DNA from: Flexithrix dorotheae DSM 6795 | Lineage (GTDB): Bacteria > Bacteroidota > Bacteroidia > Cytophagales > Flammeovirgaceae | Length of the DNA stretch: 64,000 bases | Direction of reading: 5' to 3' | Assembly: GCF_000379765.1 (NCBI RefSeq) | Contig: NZ_KB903476.1 | Span: 470,138-534,137, forward strand | Part shown: positions 30,201 through 41,863 of the stretch, piece after piece | Layout: every line of letters begins with the position of its first letter | Position numbering within the stretch: the first letter of the stretch is position 1 | Translations under genes and position numbers: made by a program | Notes under the pieces: model-generated | The model's input: only the letters and a program-made list of their open reading frames with translations | Databases searched by the model: none | Told to the model about the DNA's origin: nothing

Positions 30201-33200
30201 GAAGACATTTTTACCATTGATTATTTTATTAACCAAAACTGGAGGGAAATTCCTGGTTCGGTTAACTCAGGCCATTTTGTTTTCGAATTTGATAAACCCA
30301 ATCACCGTATTCAGGAAGTCATTTTATTTCACAAAGAAAAATTACAGGTAAAATCCATTAGCGGAAATATCAGAAAAATTGAAAACCTTCCGGCTGGCAA
30401 TTATCAAATGATTTTTTTGCTGGACAGCAACAGATATTTCACCAAAAAGCAAATTGAAATTGTACCTAATGGAATTAATTTTTTGAGGCTAAACCCGGAG
30501 AAGATTCATACTTCTGTAAAACCATTCCACCAACCTGTTCCGAAAAGTGATTCTGTAGTTTTTTATCTCTCAGAAAATAGCAATTTCATTTCAGGCAAAA
30601 TCACAGGTATGGACGGTTATCCATTAATCGGGGCGATTATCACGCTAAAAAATCAGCATTTGGGCACTTTTTCCAGTATTGATGGAAATTTTAAAATAAA
30701 GGCTAATCCGGGAGATACTTTAACCATAAACTGTTCAGACAAAAAAATTCGGGATATCCCTATAAACGCTTATGGACATTATAAAATCGCCTTACAAACC
30801 ATTGATACTCTTCAGGTTTTAAAAGAAATTTCGATAGTGGGATATGCTACCCGAAGGAAAGCCAATATGACAGCCTCAATAGCAACAACACATGGTGGTA
30901 TTTACCATGCTTCCAGCCTGATTGCTCCTGGTGGGTATAAAAAAATTTCTGGGACAGTTAAATCGGAGGATGGAGAACCCCTTCCCGGTGTTTCCATTTT
31001 AATAAGAGGTACAGCAGAGGGAACTGTCTCAGATATTGATGGCAATTACAGTATTGATGTGCCTGTAGGAGCTTCTTTGATCTTCAGTTATATTGGATTT
31101 ACGACAAATGAAATAAGAGTAAATAGGCAAAACTACATGGATATATCCCTAGTACCGGATATACAGGCATTGGAAGAAGTAGTGGTGGTTGGCTATGGAG
31201 TTTCAAGAAGATTAGAGGGAAGAGCTTCTGGAGTAACTGTTACAAATGCCCCAACCATAAAAATAAGGGGAGCAAATTCCATTTCGGCTGAAAACAATCC
31301 ACTCATTATCATCAATGGTGTTCCTTACGCAGGTAAATTATCCGATTTTACCTCCGACTCTATATTAACTGTTGATGTGTTAAAAGGGGAACAAGCAACG
31401 GCTATTTATGGCTCAAGGGCTGCAGAGGGGATAATAATTGTAGTGACTAAAAGTGGCATTCAACCCAAAACTTCTGAGGATACGTTTCAGCCTTTTGGTG
31501 CAACACAAAGCCCAAGCGGGTTGAGGCAGAATTTTTCAGATTATGCTTTTTGGGAACCACAATTGATCACTGATCAGTTTGGCAAAGCTACTTTTACGGC
31601 CAAATTCCCCGATGACATTACAGGTTGGGATACACATGTCATTGCAGTGGGTAAAAAGAAATTATCGGGAAAAACCAACAGTTTTATTCAGTCATTCAAA
31701 CCTCTGGCGGCTAACCTTACCCTTCCCAGATTTTTAGTGAAGGGAGATTCTACACAATTGATTGGGAAAATATTAAACTACGAGCAGGATTCTGTAAAAG
31801 TCAATTCCTTTTTTGAGCTGAATAATCAAAAACTCGCCAGTTGGTCACACTGGGTAAAAGATGCCCAAATTGATAGTGTGTATATCTCGGCTACTTCCGA
31901 AGATACAATTGCAGTAAAATATCAGATTGAAAGGGAGAATGGTTATTTTGATGGGGAATTGAGAGAAATCCCGGTTTATCAGATTGGCGTATCTGAAAGT
32001 ATTGGTGATTTTATGGTGCTAAACACTGATACTTCTGTCACTATTTCCCCAAAGGAAGGATTTAACAATTGGACTTTACAGGTGAATGGCAATGTATTCG
32101 AAGTACTTTTGGACGAACTAAAACACATTCAGGATTATCCTTATGCCTGTAATGAGCAATCTGCTTCCAAGCTTAAGGCTTACCTGATGGAAAAGAAAAT
32201 CAGGGAGGAACTGGGACAGGATTTTAAGCATAATAAAGACATTTTGAAACTGGTGGATAAATTGGAGAATGCTCAGAAACAAGATGGAAGCTGGGGATGG
32301 TGGCCCAATTCTTCTTCCAATATCTGGATGACCAGCTATGTAGCCGATGCCCTATTAAAAGCGGAAAGCGCTGGGTTTGCCGGAACCAAATACCTAGACA
32401 AAACAGCCAATTACCTTTATAATAATCTTGAAGTGGTTTCCCATGAACAACAACTGGATATACTCAAAACTTTAACTTTTCTGGAATACCCCATTTCTTA
32501 CCAGAGAAGCCTTGACTTAATCACCAAGGACACTACACTGGATTTGTACAGCTTTATGAAATTACAGGAACTGCGAAAAATCCATCAGCTGGATTACCAA
32601 CTGGACACTTTAAAAAAACTGCAAAAAGAAACTTTATTTGGCGGAGTTTATTGGGGAGAGGAAAAATACTGGTTTGAGAAAAATGCCATTATCACTACCC
32701 TGATGGCTTACCGACTTTTGGAAGATGAACAAGAATTTGAAGGGTACCGGGAAAAAATCAGAAATTATTTTCTGGAAAAGAAGCGTAGTGGCTATTGGAG
32801 AAACACCAGCGAATCAGCTCAGATTTTAGAAACAATTCTGCCAGATATAATTAAAGGCAAGAAGAATAATCAAACGGAAAGTAAACTGGTGCTTTCCGGA
32901 GCTATTGAACAAATCATTACCGAATTCCCTTACCAATTAGAGTCAGATAAACCTCAAAACTTAACAATAAGTAAATCAGGAAACCTGCCCATATTTGTTA
33001 TGTCAAGCCAGACCTTTTGGAATAAAACACCTGAAAAGGTAGATCAGGAATTTGAAGTAAACACTTATTTTGAGGAAGATAGCAGTGCCCTGGTACATTT
33101 GGAAAGTGGAAAAAGAATTACACTCGTAGCAGAGGTGAAAGTGTTAAAAAAATCGGAGTATGTGATGATTGAAATTCCCATCCCTGCAGGCTGTTCTTAC

Positions 33201-33428
33201 GGAGATAAACATGCTGGAAATAACTATTGGCTGGAAGCCCATAGGGAATATTTCAGGGATAAAGTTTCTATTTTCTGTGAAAACTTAAACCCTGGCACTT
33301 ATTCCTTTCAGGTAAACCTGGAAACCAGATATCCGGGAACCTACACCGTAAATCCGGCAAAGGCAGAACAAATGTATTTCCCGGTATTTTTTGGCAGGGA
33401 AAAAATGAAAAAAGTGGAGATGGACTGA
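27249..33428 (+). CDS. Giant alpha-2-macroglobulin with embedded CarboxypepD-reg and TonB-plug domains
   Basis: 2059 residues with a signal peptide ending near LFAQ. MG2-type segment near residue 255 (QPKYRPADTV). Residues ~1113-1190 and ~1231-1305 are two carboxypeptidase-D-regulatory-like beta domains (ISGKITGMDGYPLIGAI and ISGTVKSEDGEPLPGVSI). The second runs into LEEVVVVGYG and a TonB-plug-like domain to ~1405 (LIIINGVPY, YGSRAAEGIIIVVTKSG), as in SusC proteins, but no beta-barrel follows. Next come the A2M domain (~1424 on) and an intact CNEQ thioester (Cys about 1634) with its helical thioester domain. Bacterial A2Ms trap proteases; the role of the plug module is unknown. No penicillin-binding protein partner (pbpC) is adjacent. 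Confidence 0.88.
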   Translation: MKMFYYQFITTLLSGIFLIGVSNQLFAQHPEDFKLLISKRHSLNTYIFNIENERAEVLYKNGLYLIDSSFFHTLVDSFKIDSVYRKPLDFGHYLFVEARENQLYYEIISENQVDIKLLNNQTDLAILVHDTAGNTIVDAEVFVQQKKLKLNPETNTFINRKRQKDGWVKVNYNGQSHFFYIEKNKKNSWIKRTKNNIIYSVPISYIWVPFYNFGRNIYRSVKWGEPHGVVRKVFGIFDEDYRNNSSFYNYKKKFRGFMVLNQPKYRPADTVKLKAIITRKKGKGISKKLDLWIAQYGSKDTHLGKVSPYRKGGYSYQFILHDSLRLNLDRNAEIILKYKDKSVMSTYLHYEDYELDNVNFTSRLAKETVYKGEKQSVILQAKDANQLNVLDGKAQISVLSPSIFTYYSDSLFVPDTLWRHEVSLEAIGETKVNIPDSIFGNVDLAYKIHTFFTNADNEIHQGNLNGKFFKDYRPIELKLEKDSLFVDYGNPEALKTRKGMLLEWQENELIFKQEISLSDKIKLNPYATNYQLKTDSITINIAISNEQERIECLTHRTQDSVKIIMENPRKLPFWYTIYRNNKIIAEGNATSLDFSRKSNLRENYFIAYNYIWAGNKKEQSYSIPYRRKDLDVKIIHPQKVYPGQEVEMNILVSNHAGKPLPNIDLTAYAYTGKFEADNSPDLPAWYIKSKNRKYYNEFSFPYYDVFQENGQTLLDFDFWEKTMKLDSLEYYNFLYPENGFYQFEMPALDSITQFSPHVVANGYGIPVYTITVDNQLIYFKDTDHLKRYSFQLDSGAHKIELRTSNEYLKIDSFYIPHQKKTIFSLDLDNLPEFVHCDTLGKFFTQWEQDKLNRTLILYKNKFYADTSYFKQQDKIYAIPGNAGHHFNHSPKTDLVIGPFRPLPMTFVSPDYFKIRLDWEPFYGYDLYPGKIKMKFNDKIIGNNYFLNDSRETPWINDWVLRESELLRPHWEKPKDTFELPQLIEEDIFTIDYFINQNWREIPGSVNSGHFVFEFDKPNHRIQEVILFHKEKLQVKSISGNIRKIENLPAGNYQMIFLLDSNRYFTKKQIEIVPNGINFLRLNPEKIHTSVKPFHQPVPKSDSVVFYLSENSNFISGKITGMDGYPLIGAIITLKNQHLGTFSSIDGNFKIKANPGDTLTINCSDKKIRDIPINAYGHYKIALQTIDTLQVLKEISIVGYATRRKANMTASIATTHGGIYHASSLIAPGGYKKISGTVKSEDGEPLPGVSILIRGTAEGTVSDIDGNYSIDVPVGASLIFSYIGFTTNEIRVNRQNYMDISLVPDIQALEEVVVVGYGVSRRLEGRASGVTVTNAPTIKIRGANSISAENNPLIIINGVPYAGKLSDFTSDSILTVDVLKGEQATAIYGSRAAEGIIIVVTKSGIQPKTSEDTFQPFGATQSPSGLRQNFSDYAFWEPQLITDQFGKATFTAKFPDDITGWDTHVIAVGKKKLSGKTNSFIQSFKPLAANLTLPRFLVKGDSTQLIGKILNYEQDSVKVNSFFELNNQKLASWSHWVKDAQIDSVYISATSEDTIAVKYQIERENGYFDGELREIPVYQIGVSESIGDFMVLNTDTSVTISPKEGFNNWTLQVNGNVFEVLLDELKHIQDYPYACNEQSASKLKAYLMEKKIREELGQDFKHNKDILKLVDKLENAQKQDGSWGWWPNSSSNIWMTSYVADALLKAESAGFAGTKYLDKTANYLYNNLEVVSHEQQLDILKTLTFLEYPISYQRSLDLITKDTTLDLYSFMKLQELRKIHQLDYQLDTLKKLQKETLFGGVYWGEEKYWFEKNAIITTLMAYRLLEDEQEFEGYREKIRNYFLEKKRSGYWRNTSESAQILETILPDIIKGKKNNQTESKLVLSGAIEQIITEFPYQLESDKPQNLTISKSGNLPIFVMSSQTFWNKTPEKVDQEFEVNTYFEEDSSALVHLESGKRITLVAEVKVLKKSEYVMIEIPIPAGCSYGDKHAGNNYWLEAHREYFRDKVSIFCENLNPGTYSFQVNLETRYPGTYTVNPAKAEQMYFPVFFGREKMKKVEMD

Positions 33429-33503
33429 GTTGAGTTTTAAGAAAATTTAAATGGCAAGACATGGCTTAACTTTTCCAAATAAATGGATCATGCAGCATGC
33501 TTG

Positions 33504-36158
33504 TCAATCATAACAGGCTATCTTCTCGTAATCCTTTTCCTGAAGCACCTGTTTTTTGATGACTTCACCATTTTTATCGATGTAGAGCAAAATGTAGAGA
33601 CCCGCCTGGGAAACATCTTTTTCCACAAAATACAAAGGAGTTTCCATATCACCGAGATTTACAATCTGGGAATATTCTTCGGGAATTAACCTCCCTCTTT
33701 TATTGCTTAAAAGCCCGTACCCACTTGCCCGGAAGGTTGTAATAATGGTTTCCTCTTCATCCTGGCGGAGGTAATCAAAAGTGTCAAAAGTTTCGGGGAT
33801 GAAATATTTATCGATATAATCAAAGATTTTCCATTTGCCCTGGTGCTGTACCAAAACCGAAGTATCATTCCAGTGCTTCAGGTCATCAAACTGGAAATCG
33901 GCCAATACCTGATTATTTCTGTCAATAAGTCCATACTTCCCTTTTTTGGCAATATACAAGCTATCTGAATGTCCATAAAACTTTAATAACCCATCGTAAA
34001 CCGGTGGGATGGTGGAATTATGCGGAAGATCATAAACACCAAATTTTTTGCTTTTCAGCAGAGAATAATAACCTTCTTCAAAGTTGGCAATGCCATCGTA
34101 TTGTGGTTTGAGTACTGTTTTCCCTTCAATATTCATCAATCCTCTTTTCTTATATTGCTCCACAATTACCAACCCGTCAGGCATTAAAGCCAGACTGGAA
34201 TACCGATTGGAAATTAAAACTTTTCCGTCCCCGGAAAGTAAACCCATTTTACCATTTCTATCCTCGGTAATAATGTAAGGCACATCTGCAAATACCGAAT
34301 CCTCATTTAAAACTTTTACCGCCTGAATGTTCAGAGATTTATATTTGGTAAAATCGGTAAAATCATCCTTATAAAAATAACCGAGCTTCTTTTTATCTTC
34401 AAATAACAAAATCCCCCGATCCCCTATAAAAATAAGCGTATCGTATTTAGGCTGAATGAAAATGTTCCCCTTAAAATCTATTACCCCCCATTTTTTCTCC
34501 AACCTAATGCCATAAGCCTTCCGGTTAACCACAATTTTCTCAAAATTTACCGGAGTTATTCTTTTACCCTCCTTATCAAAAATCTGGAATTTATTGTCCT
34601 TAAAAACAAGCCAGCCGGCAGGGGTTTCTTCTATTTCCAGGGCGTATTCAATAATACCTTTATTACCTTCAATCTTCCACAATGAATAATAACCATCTGC
34701 ATATAATTTCAGGTACTCATTCTGAATTACACCATAACTATCGTATTTAAATGACAATTCAGTTTTTTTTCCCTGAGCTGCCAGTGAAAACAGTTCCTTT
34801 TCGGTCTTTATGGCATATTTGCCCATTTGCTTTATAGCCACAACTCCACCACTATCTACCCTCAGTTCAAAATATTCGCAACCCAGCAAACTCACACCAT
34901 TAAAAGCCACTAACCCCCATTTTTCTCCCCGCTTTACTTTTATCAGACTACTATTCAGGTATTCAATATCTTCGTATTCATTTTCCAGAATGGTGTATCC
35001 GGTTCGGTTGATTAAGCCCAGCTTTCCTTCTTTCTCCACAATGAGTACACCCGGACTAAATGCTTCTATTTTATCGAATTCAATTTTGGCGATGGACTTC
35101 CCGGTTTTGTCAATTGCCCCATATTTTTCTTCTTTCCTTATGATGATAAAATCCTCTACCACACTTTCACAGAAATAATCCGGATGGATATCATCAAATT
35201 GAGCATCAATCAGGATTTCTCCAAACTGATCCATAAAACCATATAATCCTTTTTCATCATCATAGAAAAGGAAAAAATGGGTGAAGTCCAAAACCTGATG
35301 TTTGTTAATAAAATCCTTATCGGGAATTTGAGGATAGATCTTCAAAAAACTTTCCTTATCGGTATCCTTCGTAAGAAACCACAACCACTTCCAGGCCCTG
35401 TCTGCATAGGCGTTATCCGGGTACTTCTCCAGGAACTTTTCGTAAGTGGCTACCTTATGGTCAGCGGTAAATTTCCTGTAAAACTGATTTTCTGCATCTG
35501 GTCTGAAGGGACTTTCCGGGTAATCTTCTATAAATTGGGCATAACTTTCAAGATTTCCATCTTTAGTTTTTTCCTGAAATAATAATTTATGATACCTGAT
35601 TTCAGCCTCTTCAGCTTGTCTGGCATTGGGATAGCTGGTAAAAAAATGATAATAAGTTTCATAAGTATTGGTCTGCTCGGCATCCACAAAAGCCAGGCTA
35701 TCTCGTTTGTGAGTGGCCAGGTTAAATTGAGTGGCAGTACTGAATTTATCTACATAATGCTGATAACTTTCTATGGTGTGTAAACTATCGGCTATAGCAA
35801 AACCCAGGCTATCAATATAAGATTTTTGAAAAGTAAGTTCTCTATCCGTAATTCCTACATTTGCCAGTTTAATTATTTCCTTTTCTTCTAAGGCGTAATA
35901 AGAAGAAATAGCAGAAAGCACATATTTATAAGAGGAGTCAATTTCAACACCCTGATCATTATAGGGGTGAAGAAAGTAAATAGAATATAAATATAGTCCG
36001 CCTGCATTGGTAGAGTCTTTTTCAATTATTTTCTCCAATAATTTTTTCGCCTTGGAAAAATCCTGCTTGTCCAGCGCATTTTGAACAGACCTTAAACTTT
36101 GTGCTTTCAGAAACAAGGGAAAAACAAGAAAAATCAGCAAGAATAATCCCCGAAACAT
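33504..36158 (-). CDS. WG-repeat protein with N-terminal TPR-like region
   Basis: 884-residue secreted protein. A signal peptide (MFRGLFLLIFLVFPLFLKAQ) supports the start at 36158; the frame extends another 46 codons upstream to 36296, but that part looks non-coding. Residues ~25-300 are helical TPR/tol-pal-like repeats. From ~320 to the end there are many WG repeats (KWGVIDFKGNIFIQPKYD, KYGLIDRNNQVLADFQFDD and similar). WG repeats probably form a beta-propeller-like or solenoid surface, without known activity. Converges on the A2M gene with 75 bp between. Confidence 0.85.
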   Translation of the reverse strand: MFRGLFLLIFLVFPLFLKAQSLRSVQNALDKQDFSKAKKLLEKIIEKDSTNAGGLYLYSIYFLHPYNDQGVEIDSSYKYVLSAISSYYALEEKEIIKLANVGITDRELTFQKSYIDSLGFAIADSLHTIESYQHYVDKFSTATQFNLATHKRDSLAFVDAEQTNTYETYYHFFTSYPNARQAEEAEIRYHKLLFQEKTKDGNLESYAQFIEDYPESPFRPDAENQFYRKFTADHKVATYEKFLEKYPDNAYADRAWKWLWFLTKDTDKESFLKIYPQIPDKDFINKHQVLDFTHFFLFYDDEKGLYGFMDQFGEILIDAQFDDIHPDYFCESVVEDFIIIRKEEKYGAIDKTGKSIAKIEFDKIEAFSPGVLIVEKEGKLGLINRTGYTILENEYEDIEYLNSSLIKVKRGEKWGLVAFNGVSLLGCEYFELRVDSGGVVAIKQMGKYAIKTEKELFSLAAQGKKTELSFKYDSYGVIQNEYLKLYADGYYSLWKIEGNKGIIEYALEIEETPAGWLVFKDNKFQIFDKEGKRITPVNFEKIVVNRKAYGIRLEKKWGVIDFKGNIFIQPKYDTLIFIGDRGILLFEDKKKLGYFYKDDFTDFTKYKSLNIQAVKVLNEDSVFADVPYIITEDRNGKMGLLSGDGKVLISNRYSSLALMPDGLVIVEQYKKRGLMNIEGKTVLKPQYDGIANFEEGYYSLLKSKKFGVYDLPHNSTIPPVYDGLLKFYGHSDSLYIAKKGKYGLIDRNNQVLADFQFDDLKHWNDTSVLVQHQGKWKIFDYIDKYFIPETFDTFDYLRQDEEETIITTFRASGYGLLSNKRGRLIPEEYSQIVNLGDMETPLYFVEKDVSQAGLYILLYIDKNGEVIKKQVLQEKDYEKIACYD

Positions 36159-36513
36159 AAAAAATCTTATTGTCAATTTATTATTATTTTTATTCCAAAA
36201 TCCACCAAATAGTTCACAGAAATATTGCCTGGCTTCTTCTCCAAAATGCAACCCATTTCCAATAATTTGGTTTTTTGTTGTTGGAATGAAAATCAATCGA
36301 AATCAGTCGTAAAATCAATAACAATTGATTAATTTATTGAAAAACATTTTTTTTTAATTTACTTAACTAATTTTACCATCGGTACATATTTATAAAATTA
36401 GGTTATGAATTAAAAAACTAACATGGTGAAATGCTTTCAAATATTTTTTCCATGTATATGTTTGAAAAATCCAATATGCCGCAAAGTTAATAAATTGATG
36501 ATCAATTGCTGAT
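36159..36513. other. Intergenic region, nothing recognised
   Basis: AT-rich divergent spacer between the WG-repeat gene and the permease gene. The part 36159-36296 is the open but unlikely 5' extension of the WG-repeat frame. No hairpin or promoter motif that I can support. Confidence 0.4.
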
Positions 36514-37884
36514 ATGCTCCTTAAGAATCCTTCATATTATATTGCGAGAAGATATTTCACCTCACAAAATAGCAATAATATTTTCAGTATTTTAAAAGGT
36601 ATTGTTTTTTTTATTCTTGGGGCAGTGCCTATGGTAATTCTTGGTCTTTTCGTATTTCTCACCGGAAAGGAAATAAAAATTTACCGAAAAATCATCAACT
36701 TACTAATTGCTCAAAATCTCATCCAGATGCTCACCAATATTTCCATGATTGGAGTGGGTATTGGCGCAGGAGCCCTAATTATTATTCTCTCCATTTTCAA
36801 TGGCCTTGAAGATCTCACCAGAAATCTTTACGGTGCCTACAATCCGGAAATTAAAATTACTCCTGCCAAAGGGAAATCTTTTGAGGTAGATAGCTTGCTG
36901 ATCTCAAGGATTCAGGAAATCGCGGGTGTTAATACAGTAACAGAAGTAATAGAAGATGATGCATTTTTAAGGTACAAGGATGCTTCCATGCGGGTGATTA
37001 TAAAAGGAGTAAGTGATAATTTTCATGAACAATACCCGATCGAAAAAGCCCTAGTTTTAGGCCAGTCAGCACTTGAGTTTGACGGAAAACCGCAAGCATT
37101 ATTAGGGTTTGGCGTGATGAACCAGCTTTCTGTTCAGCTGGAAGATGAATTTTCTGCATTGGTTTTTCACTATCCGAGAAAAGGTAAAAAGGTAAGTATG
37201 GACCCGGAAAGAGCCCTGGTAAGAAAGTCCATTTTACCCGGTGGTATTTTGGCCATAGAACAACAGTTTGATACAAAGTACGTCATCGTTCCCCTGGCAT
37301 TTACCCGAGACTTACTCCAATATGAGAATAAAAGAACAAGTTTGGAAATAAAAGTAACAGACCCGACTTTAATTTCCTCAGTTCAGGGTGATTTGCAAAA
37401 CTTATTGGGAGAAGAGTTATTGGTAAAAAATGCAGATGAACAACAAGCCAGTGTTTTAAGAGCGGTAAAAATTGAACGCCTTTTCGTCTTCATTGGCTTT
37501 ACATTTATCCTGATTATTGTCTCCTTTAATGTATTCTTTTCCCTTGCCATGCTGGTGATTGAAAAGAAAAAAGATTTGTCAATCCTTATTTCCATGGGAG
37601 CTACCAAAAAGCTTTTAAAAAGAATATTCCTTTTGGAAGGCAGTATCATAGCCCTAAGTGGAGCCTTCTTTGGATTGCTAATTGCCTTTATCATCGTTTT
37701 TATCCAGCAGGAATTTGGAGTTATTCCCCTAGGAGTTCCCAGTTCAATCGTAGAGGCATATCCGGTTAAGCTCAACGGCTTTGATTTTCTGGCAACCGGA
37801 ATTGTGGTGATTCTTATTACTATTTTAGCCTCTTACCTTCCCGCCAAAAATGCGGCAAATACTATTGTGAGTGAGCATGTATAA
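36514..37884 (+). CDS. LolE/FtsX-type ABC transporter permease with an extra N-terminal hydrophobic insertion
   Basis: Inner-membrane permease of the lipoprotein-releasing (LolC/E) or MacB-like type. The family frame is clear: IARRYF at the N-terminus, NISMIGVGIGAGALIIILSIFNGLED, a large periplasmic domain (~110-320), then three helices with the VIEKKKDLSILISMGATKK loop and a final ASYLPAKNAA. Compared with the usual sequence, about 47 residues (~23-70), including a hydrophobic helix FFILGAVPMVILGLFVFLTG, split the block that normally joins IARRYF to NISM. The ATPase partner (LolD-like) is not adjacent. Substrate inferred from the family. Confidence 0.85.
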   Translation: MLLKNPSYYIARRYFTSQNSNNIFSILKGIVFFILGAVPMVILGLFVFLTGKEIKIYRKIINLLIAQNLIQMLTNISMIGVGIGAGALIIILSIFNGLEDLTRNLYGAYNPEIKITPAKGKSFEVDSLLISRIQEIAGVNTVTEVIEDDAFLRYKDASMRVIIKGVSDNFHEQYPIEKALVLGQSALEFDGKPQALLGFGVMNQLSVQLEDEFSALVFHYPRKGKKVSMDPERALVRKSILPGGILAIEQQFDTKYVIVPLAFTRDLLQYENKRTSLEIKVTDPTLISSVQGDLQNLLGEELLVKNADEQQASVLRAVKIERLFVFIGFTFILIIVSFNVFFSLAMLVIEKKKDLSILISMGATKKLLKRIFLLEGSIIALSGAFFGLLIAFIIVFIQQEFGVIPLGVPSSIVEAYPVKLNGFDFLATGIVVILITILASYLPAKNAANTIVSEHV

Positions 37885-38024
37885 CATCATTTACCATAAT
37901 GCCTGATTAATAAACTTCATCTAATTTCCCTTTAAATTTTACTATTCATCTCGATATTCTCCCTAATTAAAAAATAATAGCCCAAAGTCCAGACAAACAA
38001 ATTTTTACTTTAAGTTCTTAACTT

Positions 38025-38032
38025 TATCTTTG
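38025..38032 (+). promoter_or_regulatory. Candidate -7 box (TATCTTTG) for icd
   Basis: Matches TAnnTTTG, about 100 bp before the icd start. No clear TTG at -33. Implies a leader of ~95 nt. Confidence 0.4.
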
Positions 38033-38125
38033 CAGCAAATTTGAGCAGTTCAATCAATTTCAAAAAAACTGTGCCTTTTAAACCAATTTGGCTAAAATGG
38101 CATAAGTGAGAAAAAAAACTAATAA

Positions 38126-40360
<2,235 letters not shown>

Positions 40361-40382
40361 GTCAATTTAACTTATATATCAA

Positions 40383-40413
40383 AAAGCCTTGTCAGTTGAA
40401 CTGACAAGGCTTT
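40383..40413. terminator. Terminator of icd
   Basis: 13-bp perfect stem (40383-40395 with 40401-40413), loop TTGAA, T-rich afterwards and A-rich before, so it may work in both directions. Confidence 0.85.
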
Positions 40414-40530
40414 CCACTTTTTATACTATACATCAAATAAGCTTACTACTAATAAACTAGCTAAGTTATACCCTTCACAATCTTTTATTGGAAAATTTAA
40501 AACCTGAATAACAATTTAGCTTTCCGCCCT

Positions 40531-40587
40531 TTTTCCAGTCGATGAAAAATCATGCGATGACCGGGAACAAAAAAATCTTGCCATCAA
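40531..40587 (+). repeat. Possible partial copy of the dispersed intergenic repeat
   Basis: Shares TTTTCCAnTCGATGAAAA and, after a gap, AAAAATCTTGCCnTCAA with the left part of the repeat at 48633-48813. Short and diverged, so it could be chance. Confidence 0.35.
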
Positions 40588-40679
40588 GTTTTAACTTTTG
40601 TGTTTATAGTAAATACATTTTTTTTCAAACAACAGGTAAGAAAAATTCCTAACCCTAATAACTAATCCCTTAAAAATAC

Positions 40680-41606
40680 TTACAATAATCCTTTCCGCTT
40701 AAACCAAATAGACAACCCAATTAGAGAACCCAACACCATCACAATGATGGAAGTTAATGCAATGAAGTATCCATTGGACGACTGGAGTTCCGGCATATTG
40801 TTAAAGTTCATTCCGTATAAACCCGCTATCAAGGTAGGTACTAAAAAGGCAATAGAGAAAATAGTCAGTAAACTCATAATCTCATTGGTTCGGTGCGCTG
40901 TGAGGGAAATATGTAAATTCAACAAGTTGTTTACATTTTCATGCAATTCGTCAGCTACGAAATGTAAAGACTCCACCGTATCCAATAAATCCTGAGTAAA
41001 GGGGTCCTGCACATCGGAAAACCTGGCGTACTTTTCCATGGTTTCTTTAGTCAGGAAAATCATTCTTTTAAAAACCGAAGCTCTTCTTTTTACGATATAC
41101 ATCTCTCTAATCAGCTGGGAAGAGTTTTTGGTATCATTAAAAATTCTGGTTTCTTGTGTATCCAGTCCTTCAGCAGCTCTTTCCATTGCCCCATCATAAG
41201 TATGGAGAATTTTATTCAATAATTGGTTAAGCAAATAAGAGGGCGTTTCAGAATCCAGTTTTTCCGGGTTTTGCCATTTCTTTTTTACCTTTTCGATAAA
41301 TGATTCCTTTTTTCTATGGATGGTAATCAGGTATTCTTCTGATACAAAAAGCGCAACTTTGTTGGTCAGTTGCTGTATTGTATCTGCTTCTGTCTGACTA
41401 TTTTCATCATAGATTCTGGTAATTAAAAAGGCAGTCTCCCCTATCCTTTCGTACTTGGGCAAATGGTTTGGGGAAAGGCAATCTTTTACTGCAGCTGGAT
41501 GAAGGTCATATTTTTCGGTAAGTGTCTGGTAGTCTTCTGCACTTGGACTAGTTACATCCAGCCACTCAAAATTTTGTTCTTCGTCCCGAAATACTGATTG
41601 GATCAT
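40680..41606 (-). CDS. corA: CorA family magnesium/cobalt transporter
   Basis: Pentameric divalent-metal channel of the inner membrane. Residues 1-245 form the cytoplasmic funnel; two C-terminal helices follow, and the first ends with the signature YGMNFNNMPE. A basic tail (WFKRKGLL) follows the last helix. 308 residues, normal length. It follows trpC on the same strand with a 260-bp repeat-bearing gap, so it is probably expressed separately. Confidence 0.93.
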   Translation of the reverse strand: MIQSVFRDEEQNFEWLDVTSPSAEDYQTLTEKYDLHPAAVKDCLSPNHLPKYERIGETAFLITRIYDENSQTEADTIQQLTNKVALFVSEEYLITIHRKKESFIEKVKKKWQNPEKLDSETPSYLLNQLLNKILHTYDGAMERAAEGLDTQETRIFNDTKNSSQLIREMYIVKRRASVFKRMIFLTKETMEKYARFSDVQDPFTQDLLDTVESLHFVADELHENVNNLLNLHISLTAHRTNEIMSLLTIFSIAFLVPTLIAGLYGMNFNNMPELQSSNGYFIALTSIIVMVLGSLIGLSIWFKRKGLL

Positions 41607-41749
41607 TAAAAAAATGTGTTGTTAGGATTAAAAAATTTGTTTAATTGCTCCTTTCAAAAACAACTTTAGTAATTATAAAAAATTATAAGTTTTTGTCGAT
41701 TTTTAAAGCATGCAAATCATCTATAAATACAAAAAAACTACATTTTTTC

Positions 41750-41857
41750 TAGGCTTTCTGCAATACTTCCCCACTAATGACTTGAAAAACATCACTAATA
41801 TCTGGTCGTCTTTCCCCCACTAGTTTTGAAGGCTTTTCCCCGTTTTATTCTGCAAAA
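41750..41857 (-). repeat. Dispersed intergenic repeat, copy next to trpC
   Basis: About 75% identical by eye to 48690-48813 over ~105 bp, in the same orientation. On the minus strand both share blocks such as GCCTTCAAAA, TAGTGnGGGAAAG and CAGATAT. It ends 6 bp before the trpC stop codon. Confidence 0.65.
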
Positions 41858-41863
41858 GGATAA

